Source: an uncultured Bacteroides sp.
GTDB taxonomy: Bacteria > Bacteroidota > Bacteroidia > Bacteroidales > Bacteroidaceae
Direction of reading: 5' to 3'
Assembly (NCBI RefSeq): GCF_900547205.1
Contig: NZ_URFY01000020.1
Location: 10,635-74,634 of the forward strand
DNA: 64,000 bases
Shown: positions 46,537-54,168 of the stretch, in pieces
How positions within the stretch are numbered: position 1 is the stretch's first letter
Layout of the letters: the number at the start of each line of letters is the position of its first letter
Notes under the pieces: model-generated
Seen by the model: only the letters and a program-made list of their open reading frames with translations
What the model was told of the DNA's origin: nothing
The model's database searches: none
Translations under genes and position numbers: made by a program

Positions 46537-46953
46537 TTACAGCCCTGTGAGATCCGTGCCTTCGTTCAGATAGAAGGGATAGACCATGTTCGTTCTCCGG
46601 TTCGTCTGGCGGACGGTGTAGTCGAGGAGGATGCGCAGGATGCCCTCCTTGTCGTCCACCTCGAAGTCCACCCGGTTCAAATCCACCCTCGGCTCGAACA
46701 TCACCACGGCACGCTCTATCTCGTCGCGCAGCAGGGTCTGTGTGGAGATGTCCATTATCTCGAACACGTACCGCCTTACCGGGCAGCCGTAGTCGTAGCG
46801 GTGGACGCGCTCGCCGGGCGAGGTGCTCAGCAGCGTCCACAGGCTCTGACGTATCTTCTCCTCATAGGCGGCCATCCAGGTGGGGGTGCCGTCTTTGTCG
46901 AGTGCCGGAGGAAAGCTCCAGCCTTTGCCGAGGAATGTCCTGTTCTCGTTCAT
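46537..46953 (-). CDS. eCIS gp25-like baseplate protein
   Basis: A 138-residue gp25/GPW family protein: GKGWSFPPALDKDG start, IRQSLWTLLSTSPGERVHRYDYGCPVRRYVFE (the LLTxxGER...G motif) and VDLNRVDFEVDDKEGILRILLDY. It anchors the sheath to the baseplate. It lies 21 bases upstream of the J-like gene and is separated from the PAAR gene by the inserted block. Confidence 0.9.
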   Translation of the reverse strand: MNENRTFLGKGWSFPPALDKDGTPTWMAAYEEKIRQSLWTLLSTSPGERVHRYDYGCPVRRYVFEIMDISTQTLLRDEIERAVVMFEPRVDLNRVDFEVDDKEGILRILLDYTVRQTNRRTNMVYPFYLNEGTDLTGL

Positions 46954-47093
46954 ATTCTTTTATCTATTTATCGTTACTGTTTTATTATCAATTCTTGTTC
47001 TTGTCAAATCGGGAAAAAAAACGCTTTCCTCCTGCGGCGAGATGTCGCAAAGGGAAAGCGGAATAATGGAGAATAGATTTATGTTTTACGAGT

Positions 47094-47112
47094 TGTCGCA
47101 AAATTTGCGACA
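47094..47112. repeat. 19-base palindrome
   Basis: TGTCGCAAA-A-TTTGCGACA, directly after the end of the KilA-N pseudogene, with a further TGTCGCAAA half at 47043-47051. Possible operator or hairpin. Confidence 0.5.
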
Positions 47113-47134
47113 GTTGGAGCCTTTTTACCGGCAA

Positions 47135-47904
47135 TTATTTCAGCAACTTGCGTCCTGTCATATCTTCCAGCACCTGCATCTGCTGTATGGCGATGCGGTT
47201 CAGCCGGATGAGCCGTTCACGTTGTGGAATCCCGTCTTGGATAAACACGGCATTCAGGCTTTCCATGTTCGAGAGGCATATCAACTCATTCACCGAAGCA
47301 TAGTCACGGATATTGCCTTTCAGGTCAGGATGCTTATCGCGCCATTCCAAGGCGGTCATTCCGAACAGTGCCATGTTCAGTACGTCGGCTTCGTTGGCAT
47401 AGATGCGTGAAGCCTGTACCGGAGTGATTTCCTGCGGAATGAGGTTCTGCTTGATGGCATCGGTGTGAATGCGGTAGTTGATTTTTGATAGTTCCCGTTT
47501 AGCAGTCCAGCCTATCTGTGCCTGTTCCTGCTCTTTCAGCCGTTGGAACTCCTCTATCAAATAGAGCTTGAAAGGTACACTGATGGCGGTGCCAAACTCG
47601 AAAGCTATGTCCTTATAGGCATAGCTCCCACCGTATCGTCCTTTTTTAACGATTATACCGATGGCATTGGTACTCTCAATCCATTCGGAAGCACTCAGGA
47701 CAAAACTCGGCAAACCAGCCTGCTTTCTAAAGTGGTCAAATTCGACCACTTTAAAACCGGGATTGTGAATCGTTTCCCACGTACCCAGAAACTCGATGGT
47801 ATATCTGTTGCGTTGGCACTCGCCATGTCTGTCAACGAGATGTAGTCGTGGTCGTTATAATTTAGCACAGTTATGTCCGTATTCAATACTGAAATTTTAG
47901 CCAT
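47135..47904 (-). pseudogene. Frameshifted KilA-N domain gene
   Basis: The start (MAKISVLNTDITVLNYNDHDYISLTDMA, 47904 leftward) is a normal KilA-N N-terminus, then the frame is lost. A different frame gives RNRYTIEFLGTWETIHNPGF and continues as EFDHFRKQAGLPSFVLSASEWIESTNAIG to the end at 47135. A short deletion or frameshift near 47820-47830 splits the gene. KilA-N proteins are phage-like DNA-binding proteins, often mobile cargo. Confidence 0.78.
47729..47752. repeat. 24-base near-perfect palindrome inside the KilA-N gene
   Basis: AAAGTGGTC-AAATTC-GACCACTTT, one mismatched pair. The core TCAAATTCGA resembles the core of the perfect palindrome at 48011-48034. Confidence 0.5.
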
Positions 47905-47931
47905 ATTCTTTATATGCGATTAATACGTGGA

Positions 47932-47939
47932 CAAAGATA
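47932..47939 (-). promoter_or_regulatory. -7 element of the KilA-N gene
   Basis: TATCTTTG on the minus strand (TAnnTTTG), about 28 bases before the ATG at 47904; no clear -33 box. It suggests the insert brought its own promoter. Confidence 0.45.
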
Positions 47940-48010
47940 ACTCAATATAAAGACATTACAGCCTGTTTCCACGGGTAATTCTAATCCCCTCAATTCGGTG
48001 GGTTCATTTT

Positions 48011-48034
48011 AATTGTGTCGAATTCGACACAATT
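48011..48034. repeat. Perfect 24-bp palindrome upstream of the KilA-N gene
   Basis: AATTGTGTCGAATTCGACAC followed by AATT: perfectly symmetric about its centre. It lies ~75 bases upstream of the KilA-N -7 element, so it is either an operator or a recognition site for the inserted unit. Confidence 0.65.
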
Positions 48035-48115
48035 ACCTTCGGATTATTAGTTTCTCCATTATTCCTTTTTCCCAATACGTCAAAGAACGCTTTTTATTTC
48101 AATCTGCCATATCTT

Positions 48116-48655
48116 CTATCTATCATGTACAATCGCTTCCAGCAGCCCTTTTCCTCCTGCATAGTCCACTGCCGAACTGTACCGATATTCTTCTTGTCGT
48201 GCTACCACTTCTTGCCTCACCGGATTGTCATGAATATAATTCAGCTTCAGCCGATAGAAATCATGCGAACAGATGAACTTCGGATGATAGCCATCCTGCC
48301 AGAAGCGGTAGTTCGTTATCTTCTTGTCGTTGGCACCGGCAAAGCGGAAGCGGTCCAGCATCCACTCACGGCGGCTTTCCTGCGGGTCTTCCTCCAATAT
48401 CCGTTTGCTGGTGAACTTCTTGAAGTCGCGGATAATGTCGGCTACCGACTGCTCCGCTCCTGCACTTACTATCGCGTGCAGGTGGTTGCTCATCAACACC
48501 CAAGCATAAATCTTCAATCCTTTCTGCTGTTGGCAGTAAGTCAATGAATCGAGGAGGATGTGTTTATACTTCGGACGGGTAAATATATCTACCCAATCCA
48601 CCACTGTGGTGGTAATGAAGTACAACTCATCCAGTACTCTGTTCGCAGTGTTCAT
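48116..48655 (-). CDS. RAYT / IS200-like Y1 transposase
   Basis: A 179-residue Y1 transposase of the REP-associated type: IYAWVLMSNHLHAIVS (the HUH motif reads HLH), IIRDFKKFTSKRIL, and NYIHDNPVRQEVVARQEEYRYSSAVDY with the catalytic-tyrosine region. Such proteins act on REP palindromes as single-stranded DNA. REP-like palindromes lie just upstream (48702-48803) and copies occur at 57274 and 58441. Confidence 0.88.
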   Translation of the reverse strand: MNTANRVLDELYFITTTVVDWVDIFTRPKYKHILLDSLTYCQQQKGLKIYAWVLMSNHLHAIVSAGAEQSVADIIRDFKKFTSKRILEEDPQESRREWMLDRFRFAGANDKKITNYRFWQDGYHPKFICSHDFYRLKLNYIHDNPVRQEVVARQEEYRYSSAVDYAGGKGLLEAIVHDR

Positions 48656-48701
48656 TTCTTGCTTCTATTTTATTACTATTCGTTCTTACGTTCTACGTTC
48701 A

Positions 48702-48803
48702 ATCGGATTTGCAATCCGATTGTATTGAGTATTAGGATTTCTAATCCGACTTATTGCTCTTTTCGGATTGCAAATCCGCTAGGACGGGAGGATTGCAAAT
48801 CCT
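48702..48803. repeat. REP-like palindrome array beside the RAYT gene
   Basis: Four short palindromes in ~100 bases: ATCGGATTTGCAATCCGAT (48702), ATTAGGATTTCTAATCCG (48731), CGGATTGCAAATCCG (48764) and AGGATTGCAAATCCT (48789). The second with its flank, read on the other strand, is CGGATTAGAAATCCTAATAC, nearly the same as the repeats at 57274 and 58441. Confidence 0.8.
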
Positions 48804-48862
48804 AATTAAGGAAATCGGCTTCGTCAAACGGTGGTTCGGCTTCGGCGGCTGCTTCAGCCGAA

Positions 48863-49612
48863 CTATATTAAGCGAGTTGTAAATGTTTCACCCGGCTGAG
48901 GAAAATTACTAATTATCAACTTCACTACATGGTCAGATATGACTTTTACTTTTCCTTTTTGGTACAAATTTCGGGTGAAATCGACTAACTTTCCAATAAT
49001 ATCTTCAAAGTATATTAGGTTCTCTAATAAATTTTGACTAGTTAGTTCAGAAAGCACAATCATTGCAGTCAACTCCCCGGAATATTTTGCGGAACGTTCT
49101 CTCGTTAGCAATTGCTCTATTGCATTTTTAGCATTATCTATAATTTGAGAATAATTGCCCGACACGTATTTATTCTCAATCGCTCCATTTATTGCTCCGT
49201 CTTCAACGAGATAGACATCCGGCTGCTCCACATCATCCATTCCAAAACAAATATTTTGAATGTATTGGGGATTTATTGTTTCCACTAAATATTTGACTCC
49301 ATACCATTCATTGAGTTTTCTTGTTGCTGCATCATAAGTTCCGTCGGCCCATTCCATCGTCCCCATTATATAATGCTTCGTATCTCCTTCACATCCTCCT
49401 TGAGCTATATCATCCTTTACTTCAGTGACATCGTCAATGAGGTCATTCAATACTTCAGGCACATAAAATCTTTGTATAGGACGCTCTAGGAGCGTGGGAG
49501 GTTTTTCTCTTTCGTCTTTGAATTGCATTAGTTGACGCTTTCTTGTTTCCAGATGTCGGGAAACCTTTCCTCCCGCATCTTTCTTATACTGTATCGCTTC
49601 GTACATACTCAT
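48863..49612 (-). CDS. Candidate PD-(D/E)XK-fold protein in the eCIS insert
   Basis: A 249-residue soluble protein of no family I can name. It contains PDVYLVEDGAINGAIENKYV: a PD pair, ten-odd residues, then ENK after a hydrophobic strand, which is the spacing of the PD-(D/E)XK nuclease core. The N-terminus is charged and helical. It has no signal peptide. It lies inside the eCIS cluster between PAAR and gp25, so it could be an effector, or unrelated cargo brought with the RAYT/KilA-N block. Confidence 0.5.
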   Translation of the reverse strand: MSMYEAIQYKKDAGGKVSRHLETRKRQLMQFKDEREKPPTLLERPIQRFYVPEVLNDLIDDVTEVKDDIAQGGCEGDTKHYIMGTMEWADGTYDAATRKLNEWYGVKYLVETINPQYIQNICFGMDDVEQPDVYLVEDGAINGAIENKYVSGNYSQIIDNAKNAIEQLLTRERSAKYSGELTAMIVLSELTSQNLLENLIYFEDIIGKLVDFTRNLYQKGKVKVISDHVVKLIISNFPQPGETFTTRLI

Positions 49613-49698
49613 TCTATTTTAAAGTTACGACTATTCTTTATTCTGCAAGAAGAGCCAGCAGCCCTACTCATGGAGCTACCACCTCTCTATCTCAAGAT

Positions 49699-50171
49699 TC
49701 ACCCCATAGGATTATCAATATCACCGCCATCCTCGCAGCCGAGCGTGGTGTCCTTGGTGTAGGTTACCAGCTCTATCCATTCCGGTTCATCGCTATCCAC
49801 GAGAGCGCGGGTGTAAGTGCCGTTGGAATGCTTTGTCCGTTTGGGGGTGAACTCGATGCGGACGGGGCTTCTGTTCTCAGTTGAATTGCTAACGGTAGCT
49901 ACCCCGGTAATCATCGGGGGAGTTACTTTAAAGTGAATGAGGAGTGTTACACCGTCGGGGTTCTTTTCTTCTCCGCCCGTGTCTGCGGAGCATCTGCGCC
50001 CCACGGCCGTTCACTGCTTTCCACACTCATTGATACCGAGGCTATCTGCAACGGGTATTTACCTTCGGGCAACGGTTCGCCTTGTCCGTCGGAGAACTCG
50101 TTCTGCGAGCAGGCGGCGAAGAGCAGGAGCGATGCTCCTAAAATCAATTTTGATAAAATTTTCTTGTTCAT
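49699..50171 (-). pseudogene. Fused remnant of a fimbrillin gene and an HU-like gene
   Basis: From 50171 the frame encodes a lipoprotein start (MNKKILSKLILGASLLLFAACSQNE) and EPLPEGKYPLQIAS, as in the fimbrillin at 60447-62297, and stops at 49947. A second frame to 49699 encodes VRIEFTPKRTKHSNGTYTRALV and DNPMG, closely matching the C-terminus of the HU-like protein at 62418. A deletion has apparently joined the front of one gene to the back of the other. Both parts could still be translated as short peptides. Confidence 0.72.
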
Positions 50172-50205
50172 ATCCTTGTTTTTTATATTATTATTGTTCT
50201 TCTTG

Positions 50206-50508
50206 TTATCCTCCAATCTGCACCGTAGGGCATCCGGCTACTATCACGCCTCCATGCGCGGTGCTGTCGCCCATGCGGGCTGCGGGCCGTCCTCCTATCA
50301 TCACCGTGGACGAGCCTTTCACTATCGAGTCCGGTGGGCCTACACAGACGCACATATCGCCTACGACGGCTGCCGGCATTTTCCCTATCAGTACGTTCGG
50401 CACACTGGGACCCACCACCGGGCCGCCCACATGGGGTATCGGCGAGGGAAACGCCGGGGTCTGCATGGGGCAGGTGTGCATGTCTGTTATTCTTGCTGCT
50501 GGAGGCAT
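50206..50508 (-). CDS. eCIS PAAR-domain tip protein
   Basis: A 100-residue PAAR protein: MPPAARITDMHTCPMQTPAFPSPIPHVGGPV, then GKMPAAVVGDMCVC and MIGGRPAARMGDSTAHGG. The repeated Pro-Ala-Ala-Arg-like turns and the metal-binding His/Cys fit the spike-tip cone. It lies 37 bases after the VgrG-like gene. Confidence 0.92.
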   Translation of the reverse strand: MPPAARITDMHTCPMQTPAFPSPIPHVGGPVVGPSVPNVLIGKMPAAVVGDMCVCVGPPDSIVKGSSTVMIGGRPAARMGDSTAHGGVIVAGCPTVQIGG

Positions 50509-50545
50509 AATTTTATTTACTATTTAGTTATTTACAATTTACCAT

Positions 50546-52321
50546 TTAATTAATCATGACCATTGCACCTTTTACGGTGGTCTGGCCGCTTGCCGAGAGT
50601 TCCGCCGTGGCATTGCCCTTGACGGTGGCTCCTATTTTCGCCTGCACTTTCACGTTCATCCCTTCGAGGCTGACATCCTGCTTGGCGTTTCCGCTGAGTT
50701 TCATGGTGGCATCCATTGTGATGTTCCCTTTGGCTTTCAGCGTTATATCTTTGGCGGACGAGAGCGTGATGCCGTTCTTGTCCATCGTGATTTCGTTCTT
50801 GTTCTCATCAGTCAGACGGATATGTTTTCCGTCATCGCTGATTTCCACTGTATTCTTTCCGGGGGTGGACACCGTGATTATCTTCTTTTCCTCGTCGAAC
50901 TCGATGCGCATCTTCTCACGGGTGACAAAGGCTTTCTTGTTGTTCTCCGCCTCGTATTCGTAGGGCGGCTTGTGCTTCTCGCCATAGAGTGCGCCGAGAA
51001 TCACCGGGTGGGCAGGATTATTGTTTACGAAACCCACCAATACCTCGTCGTTCGGTTCGGGCAGCCAGAAAGAGCCGGAGCCGCTCGTGGCGTACAAGGT
51101 GGAGAGGCGTGCCCAGAGCAGTTTCTCTTTTCCGTCCATCCACGGCAGTTCTACCTGTATGCGGCACTGCTTCAGTGGGTCACCGTCCAGTTTCTTCACC
51201 ACCGCCGTATGCAGTCCCTCCATACCGGGCAGCAAACCTGCGGCAGGGGGACTTACCACATCCGGTTCGTCGGTGATATTGCCGGGATTGATGCCTATTC
51301 CGGCTTTGGTAATCCATTCGTTCTGCTCGATGATATGCTCCACCGAACCGACGAAGGCGTTGCCGCCGAAGCGTTTGCCCAAGCCTTTCAGTTCGATGAT
51401 GCAGCCCGGCACGGCTTCCGCCGCCCCGTAGAAACTGAACGAACCGTGATAGCGTGCAAGTCCGGCTTTCAATGCCATGCTGTCCGCCCATGCTTTCAGC
51501 ACCTTGCCGTCCGCAGGTGCATCGGTCTGGAGCAGCATATTGTCGGCTGCCGCAATGTTCTTCGGTTCCAGGTCTCCCTGCTTGTTCAGCTTGGGAACGG
51601 ATGCACTTTCCTTGACCGGCTTCTGTTCCGTAGGATTCCAGGACACGGCATCATAACCGGAGAACTGGTCGCTTGCCGAGAGACCGCCGTCAAAGTCTAT
51701 CAGGTCGTTGCCGTAGGTGACGGTCAGCACGGGCGACGCACTTACTTTCGGCTTGAACACCTTGATGTCGCTGCCTGCGGTGAGGATGAACATCCCACAG
51801 GCATCGGCACGCGAGAGGGCGAAATCCCAGTCGGTGCAGTAATATTGCACCATTTCGGGATGCTGGTAGTCCGTGCTGTCTGCCGTCACATTGCCGTAGT
51901 CTTTCAGCACCTCCTTAATCATGTCCGCATCTTTCTTCTTCTCGAAGATGCGGTTCTTTCGCACCTGCGTGGCGGCGTAGGCGTTGTCGCGACATTCCAC
52001 TGTCATCATGGAACGGTGCCCCTTGCCGATGCGTATGCCCGTATCCAGAATGATGCCCTCGAACAAAGTCTTCAAATCATTCAGTTCTCCTGCATCGATA
52101 CGGATAGCAGTACCCGGCTTGAAGCTGTCGGAGTCTGTCTCGTCGAAAGTCTGTTTGTCCATATCCCCGGCATTGAAACGCAGGGTGGCTTTGCCGATGC
52201 GGTTCAGTTCCAAACGGATATGAGCCGACACCAGTTCAAAGGAGTCGTCCAACGCCTTGCCCTTGCAAAAGACCTTGCACGCGAGATTGCGGTCTGCATA
52301 TTTTAACGGTGAGTCTGCCAT
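50546..52321 (-). CDS. eCIS VgrG-like spike protein
   Basis: 591 residues. The N-terminal ~370 residues form the gp27-like hub; around 380-460 is the gp5 OB-fold (CRIQVELPWMDGKEKLLWARLSTLYATSG, PEPNDEVLVGFVNNNPAHPVILGALYG). The C-terminal beta-helix has valine/threonine repeats (NEITMDKNGITLSSAKDITLKAKGNITMD). It is the central spike that carries the PAAR tip, as Afp8/Pvc8. Confidence 0.92.
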   Translation of the reverse strand: MADSPLKYADRNLACKVFCKGKALDDSFELVSAHIRLELNRIGKATLRFNAGDMDKQTFDETDSDSFKPGTAIRIDAGELNDLKTLFEGIILDTGIRIGKGHRSMMTVECRDNAYAATQVRKNRIFEKKKDADMIKEVLKDYGNVTADSTDYQHPEMVQYYCTDWDFALSRADACGMFILTAGSDIKVFKPKVSASPVLTVTYGNDLIDFDGGLSASDQFSGYDAVSWNPTEQKPVKESASVPKLNKQGDLEPKNIAAADNMLLQTDAPADGKVLKAWADSMALKAGLARYHGSFSFYGAAEAVPGCIIELKGLGKRFGGNAFVGSVEHIIEQNEWITKAGIGINPGNITDEPDVVSPPAAGLLPGMEGLHTAVVKKLDGDPLKQCRIQVELPWMDGKEKLLWARLSTLYATSGSGSFWLPEPNDEVLVGFVNNNPAHPVILGALYGEKHKPPYEYEAENNKKAFVTREKMRIEFDEEKKIITVSTPGKNTVEISDDGKHIRLTDENKNEITMDKNGITLSSAKDITLKAKGNITMDATMKLSGNAKQDVSLEGMNVKVQAKIGATVKGNATAELSASGQTTVKGAMVMIN

Positions 52322-52336
52322 ATATTTTCCTTTCTT

Positions 52337-53008
52337 CTATTCTTTTTTAAGTGGCGGAAACAGAAGTTCCGTTCCTGCCGGTATGTTTCTGAAACTGTTC
52401 AGGTTATTGAACCTTGCTACCTGTCGCACCAGAAGGGAATCCCCGTAAATCTTGTGGCACAGGTAAGGAAGCGTTTCACCTTCCTTGACGGTGATAAGGC
52501 GGGACATATCGGGGGACTGCTTGGAATTCCGCTTTCTATCTTCCTCACTGCTGATGTCCTTCTTGAAACTTAATTCAAGCGAAGCCCGCAGAGGAATGCC
52601 CTGCCAGGAGAACAATGTGTAGTCCGTAGTTATCGAAGCCAGTCTGCCTTTGAAGAGCAGTTCCCCAAAAATTATTTTCACGTACGAGGGGCTGTGTCCG
52701 TCAGAATTATACACGTAAAGCAAATTTTCTATTTCCTTCACCTTATCATACGCTTTGTCTCCTTTCTGTGCACCCTCCACAACACCCGTACAGTCTATAG
52801 TCAACTTCAGTTGAAGTATTTCCGGCTCATAACCTTGAAATTTCTGGTCACCTCCAGTCGTTCCCATCTGTTTATCTTTTCCGTAACGAATGTTATTCCC
52901 GAACTTGATTTGCTCCGGTTCCAGCAGCAATTCTATTGGCTTGCCATGTTTCTGCTGATATTGAGCGTCTGTGAAGGCTTCAAATTTTATCTTCTGCAAT
53001 TTTGCCAT
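52337..53008 (-). CDS. eCIS LysM hub protein (Afp7/Pvc7-like)
   Basis: A 223-residue protein: an N-terminal tube/hub domain (KIKFEAFTDAQYQQKHGKPIELLLEPEQIKFG) and a C-terminal LysM module (RLITVKEGETLPYLCHKIYGDS ... NNLNSFRNIPAGTELLFPP). Such proteins link the tube to the spike. It lies 15 bases before the VgrG-like gene. Confidence 0.88.
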   Translation of the reverse strand: MAKLQKIKFEAFTDAQYQQKHGKPIELLLEPEQIKFGNNIRYGKDKQMGTTGGDQKFQGYEPEILQLKLTIDCTGVVEGAQKGDKAYDKVKEIENLLYVYNSDGHSPSYVKIIFGELLFKGRLASITTDYTLFSWQGIPLRASLELSFKKDISSEEDRKRNSKQSPDMSRLITVKEGETLPYLCHKIYGDSLLVRQVARFNNLNSFRNIPAGTELLFPPLKKE

Positions 53009-53010
53009 AA

Positions 53011-53193
53011 CTATCTTTCTTTTTTGCGGGATTCTTTACTATAGGAGCTTACCTGACCGAAAGATTTTTCGGATACTTCCTCGGAAATATATGCCCTAAG
53101 TTTTGCATATACACTTTCCGCGATGGTCTCTTCAAGAACCACCTTCTTCTCCACAACGGTTTTCACCTGTATTTCCTTGATAACTATCGGCAT
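53011..53193 (-). CDS. DUF5908 family small eCIS protein
   Basis: A 60-residue protein starting MPIVIKEIQVKTVVEKK, the DUF5908 signature seen in eCIS loci between the tube and hub genes. It has a strand then charged helices. Its start overlaps the upstream stop by 1 base. Role unknown, perhaps a structural adaptor. Confidence 0.8.
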   Translation of the reverse strand: MPIVIKEIQVKTVVEKKVVLEETIAESVYAKLRAYISEEVSEKSFGQVSSYSKESRKKER

Positions 53194-53651
53194 TATTTGT
53201 TCCTCCTTATCATTGTGTGCCGCAGGGTAATGGACTCCACAGCGATTTTACTCTCGGATGCATTCAGCGGATTAACCGACCACTTGATGGGAATGGCGCG
53301 TTCACACACCCAACCCGCCACAATTCCACCTTTCTCGTCAAGCAGGTATATGTTGATAGTTCTGGGCTCAACCCACCCCGTATGGAGAAAACTGAAACTG
53401 TTTTTCAACCACACCGTTATTGATTCGTTCAGCGGTTCAAGAGCACGCTTCAGTACGATGTCGTTTACTTTGATGCCTTTGGGAAATCCCGGACTTCTTC
53501 CCGACTTGACGGCTTGCTCGTCGAGCATAAGCTCCTGGCCAAGGCCATCCACTTCTGCAAAGGAAGCGGATGCCTTGTTGCCGTTCCACTGGAACTCCAC
53601 TTGAAAGTGAAACAGTACTGGTGGTTTCCATGTATTGCTATCAGGAGCCAT
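53193..53651 (-). CDS. eCIS tube-initiator protein (gp19 family, second copy)
   Basis: A 152-residue gp19-like tube protein: PPVLFHFQVEFQWNGNKASASFAEVDGLGQEL, SGRSPGFPKGIKVNDIVLKRAL and VCERAIPIKWSVNPLNASESKIAVESITL. The divergence from the first tube gene suggests a tube-initiator role (Afp5-like) at the baseplate. Confidence 0.85.
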   Translation of the reverse strand: MAPDSNTWKPPVLFHFQVEFQWNGNKASASFAEVDGLGQELMLDEQAVKSGRSPGFPKGIKVNDIVLKRALEPLNESITVWLKNSFSFLHTGWVEPRTINIYLLDEKGGIVAGWVCERAIPIKWSVNPLNASESKIAVESITLRHTMIRRNK

Positions 53652-53669
53652 ATCTCAACGTTCTCAGGG

Positions 53670-54125
53670 TTATGCCGGTGTTACACCTTCATGTGCCAGC
53701 ACGATAGTTTCCATAGATACACCGTTGCCGTCGGCCTTGAAGCCTTCCACAGTGTACTTTTTCGGCCATGTGTTGGTCAGTTTCCAGCTCTGTACCGGAC
53801 TTCCTGCCTCGTCCAGCAAGGCAACAGTCACGCTTTCGCGCTGGATGATGTTCATCTTTACCGTATTGATCCAATCCCACAGTTTCTTGTCATCCTTGAA
53901 CATTGCCTTCTTCAAGGTCACGTCACCGCTTTTGCGCATACCCGGCATCTTCACTTTGGTAAAGCCAGGCATATCGCCCGAACGATATTCAATCACATCG
54001 AACTCCACATCGAGTCCGGACACTTCCTTGCAGGAAATCTTTCCCACATTCGATATTTCCACGCTGAAATGAAATTCAGGTACGGGCCACGTTTCTTTGC
54101 TCTGTTCAGCTCCAGTTTCTGCCAT
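53670..54125 (-). CDS. eCIS inner-tube protein (gp19/Hcp-like)
   Basis: A 151-residue tube protein: WPVPEFHFSVEISNVGKISCKEVSGLDVEFDVIEYRSG, PGMRKSGDVTLKKAMF and TWPKKYTVEGFKADGNGVSMETIVLAHEGV. The main tube subunit in the CIS family; effectors are carried in the tube lumen. Lies 18 bases before the second tube gene. Confidence 0.9.
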   Translation of the reverse strand: MAETGAEQSKETWPVPEFHFSVEISNVGKISCKEVSGLDVEFDVIEYRSGDMPGFTKVKMPGMRKSGDVTLKKAMFKDDKKLWDWINTVKMNIIQRESVTVALLDEAGSPVQSWKLTNTWPKKYTVEGFKADGNGVSMETIVLAHEGVTPA

Positions 54126-54168
54126 AATATTAAATTTTTAAAAGTTATCAAATCAGTTATGTTAAAGA

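Noticed and set aside
48702..48803. CRISPR-like short repeats
   Set aside because: Palindromes differ in sequence and spacing and sit beside a RAYT gene, which explains them as REP elements.
50822..52306. 494-codon open frame on the + strand
   Set aside because: It is the exact antisense of the VgrG-like gene; the residues show no family pattern, and high GC makes long shadow frames common here.
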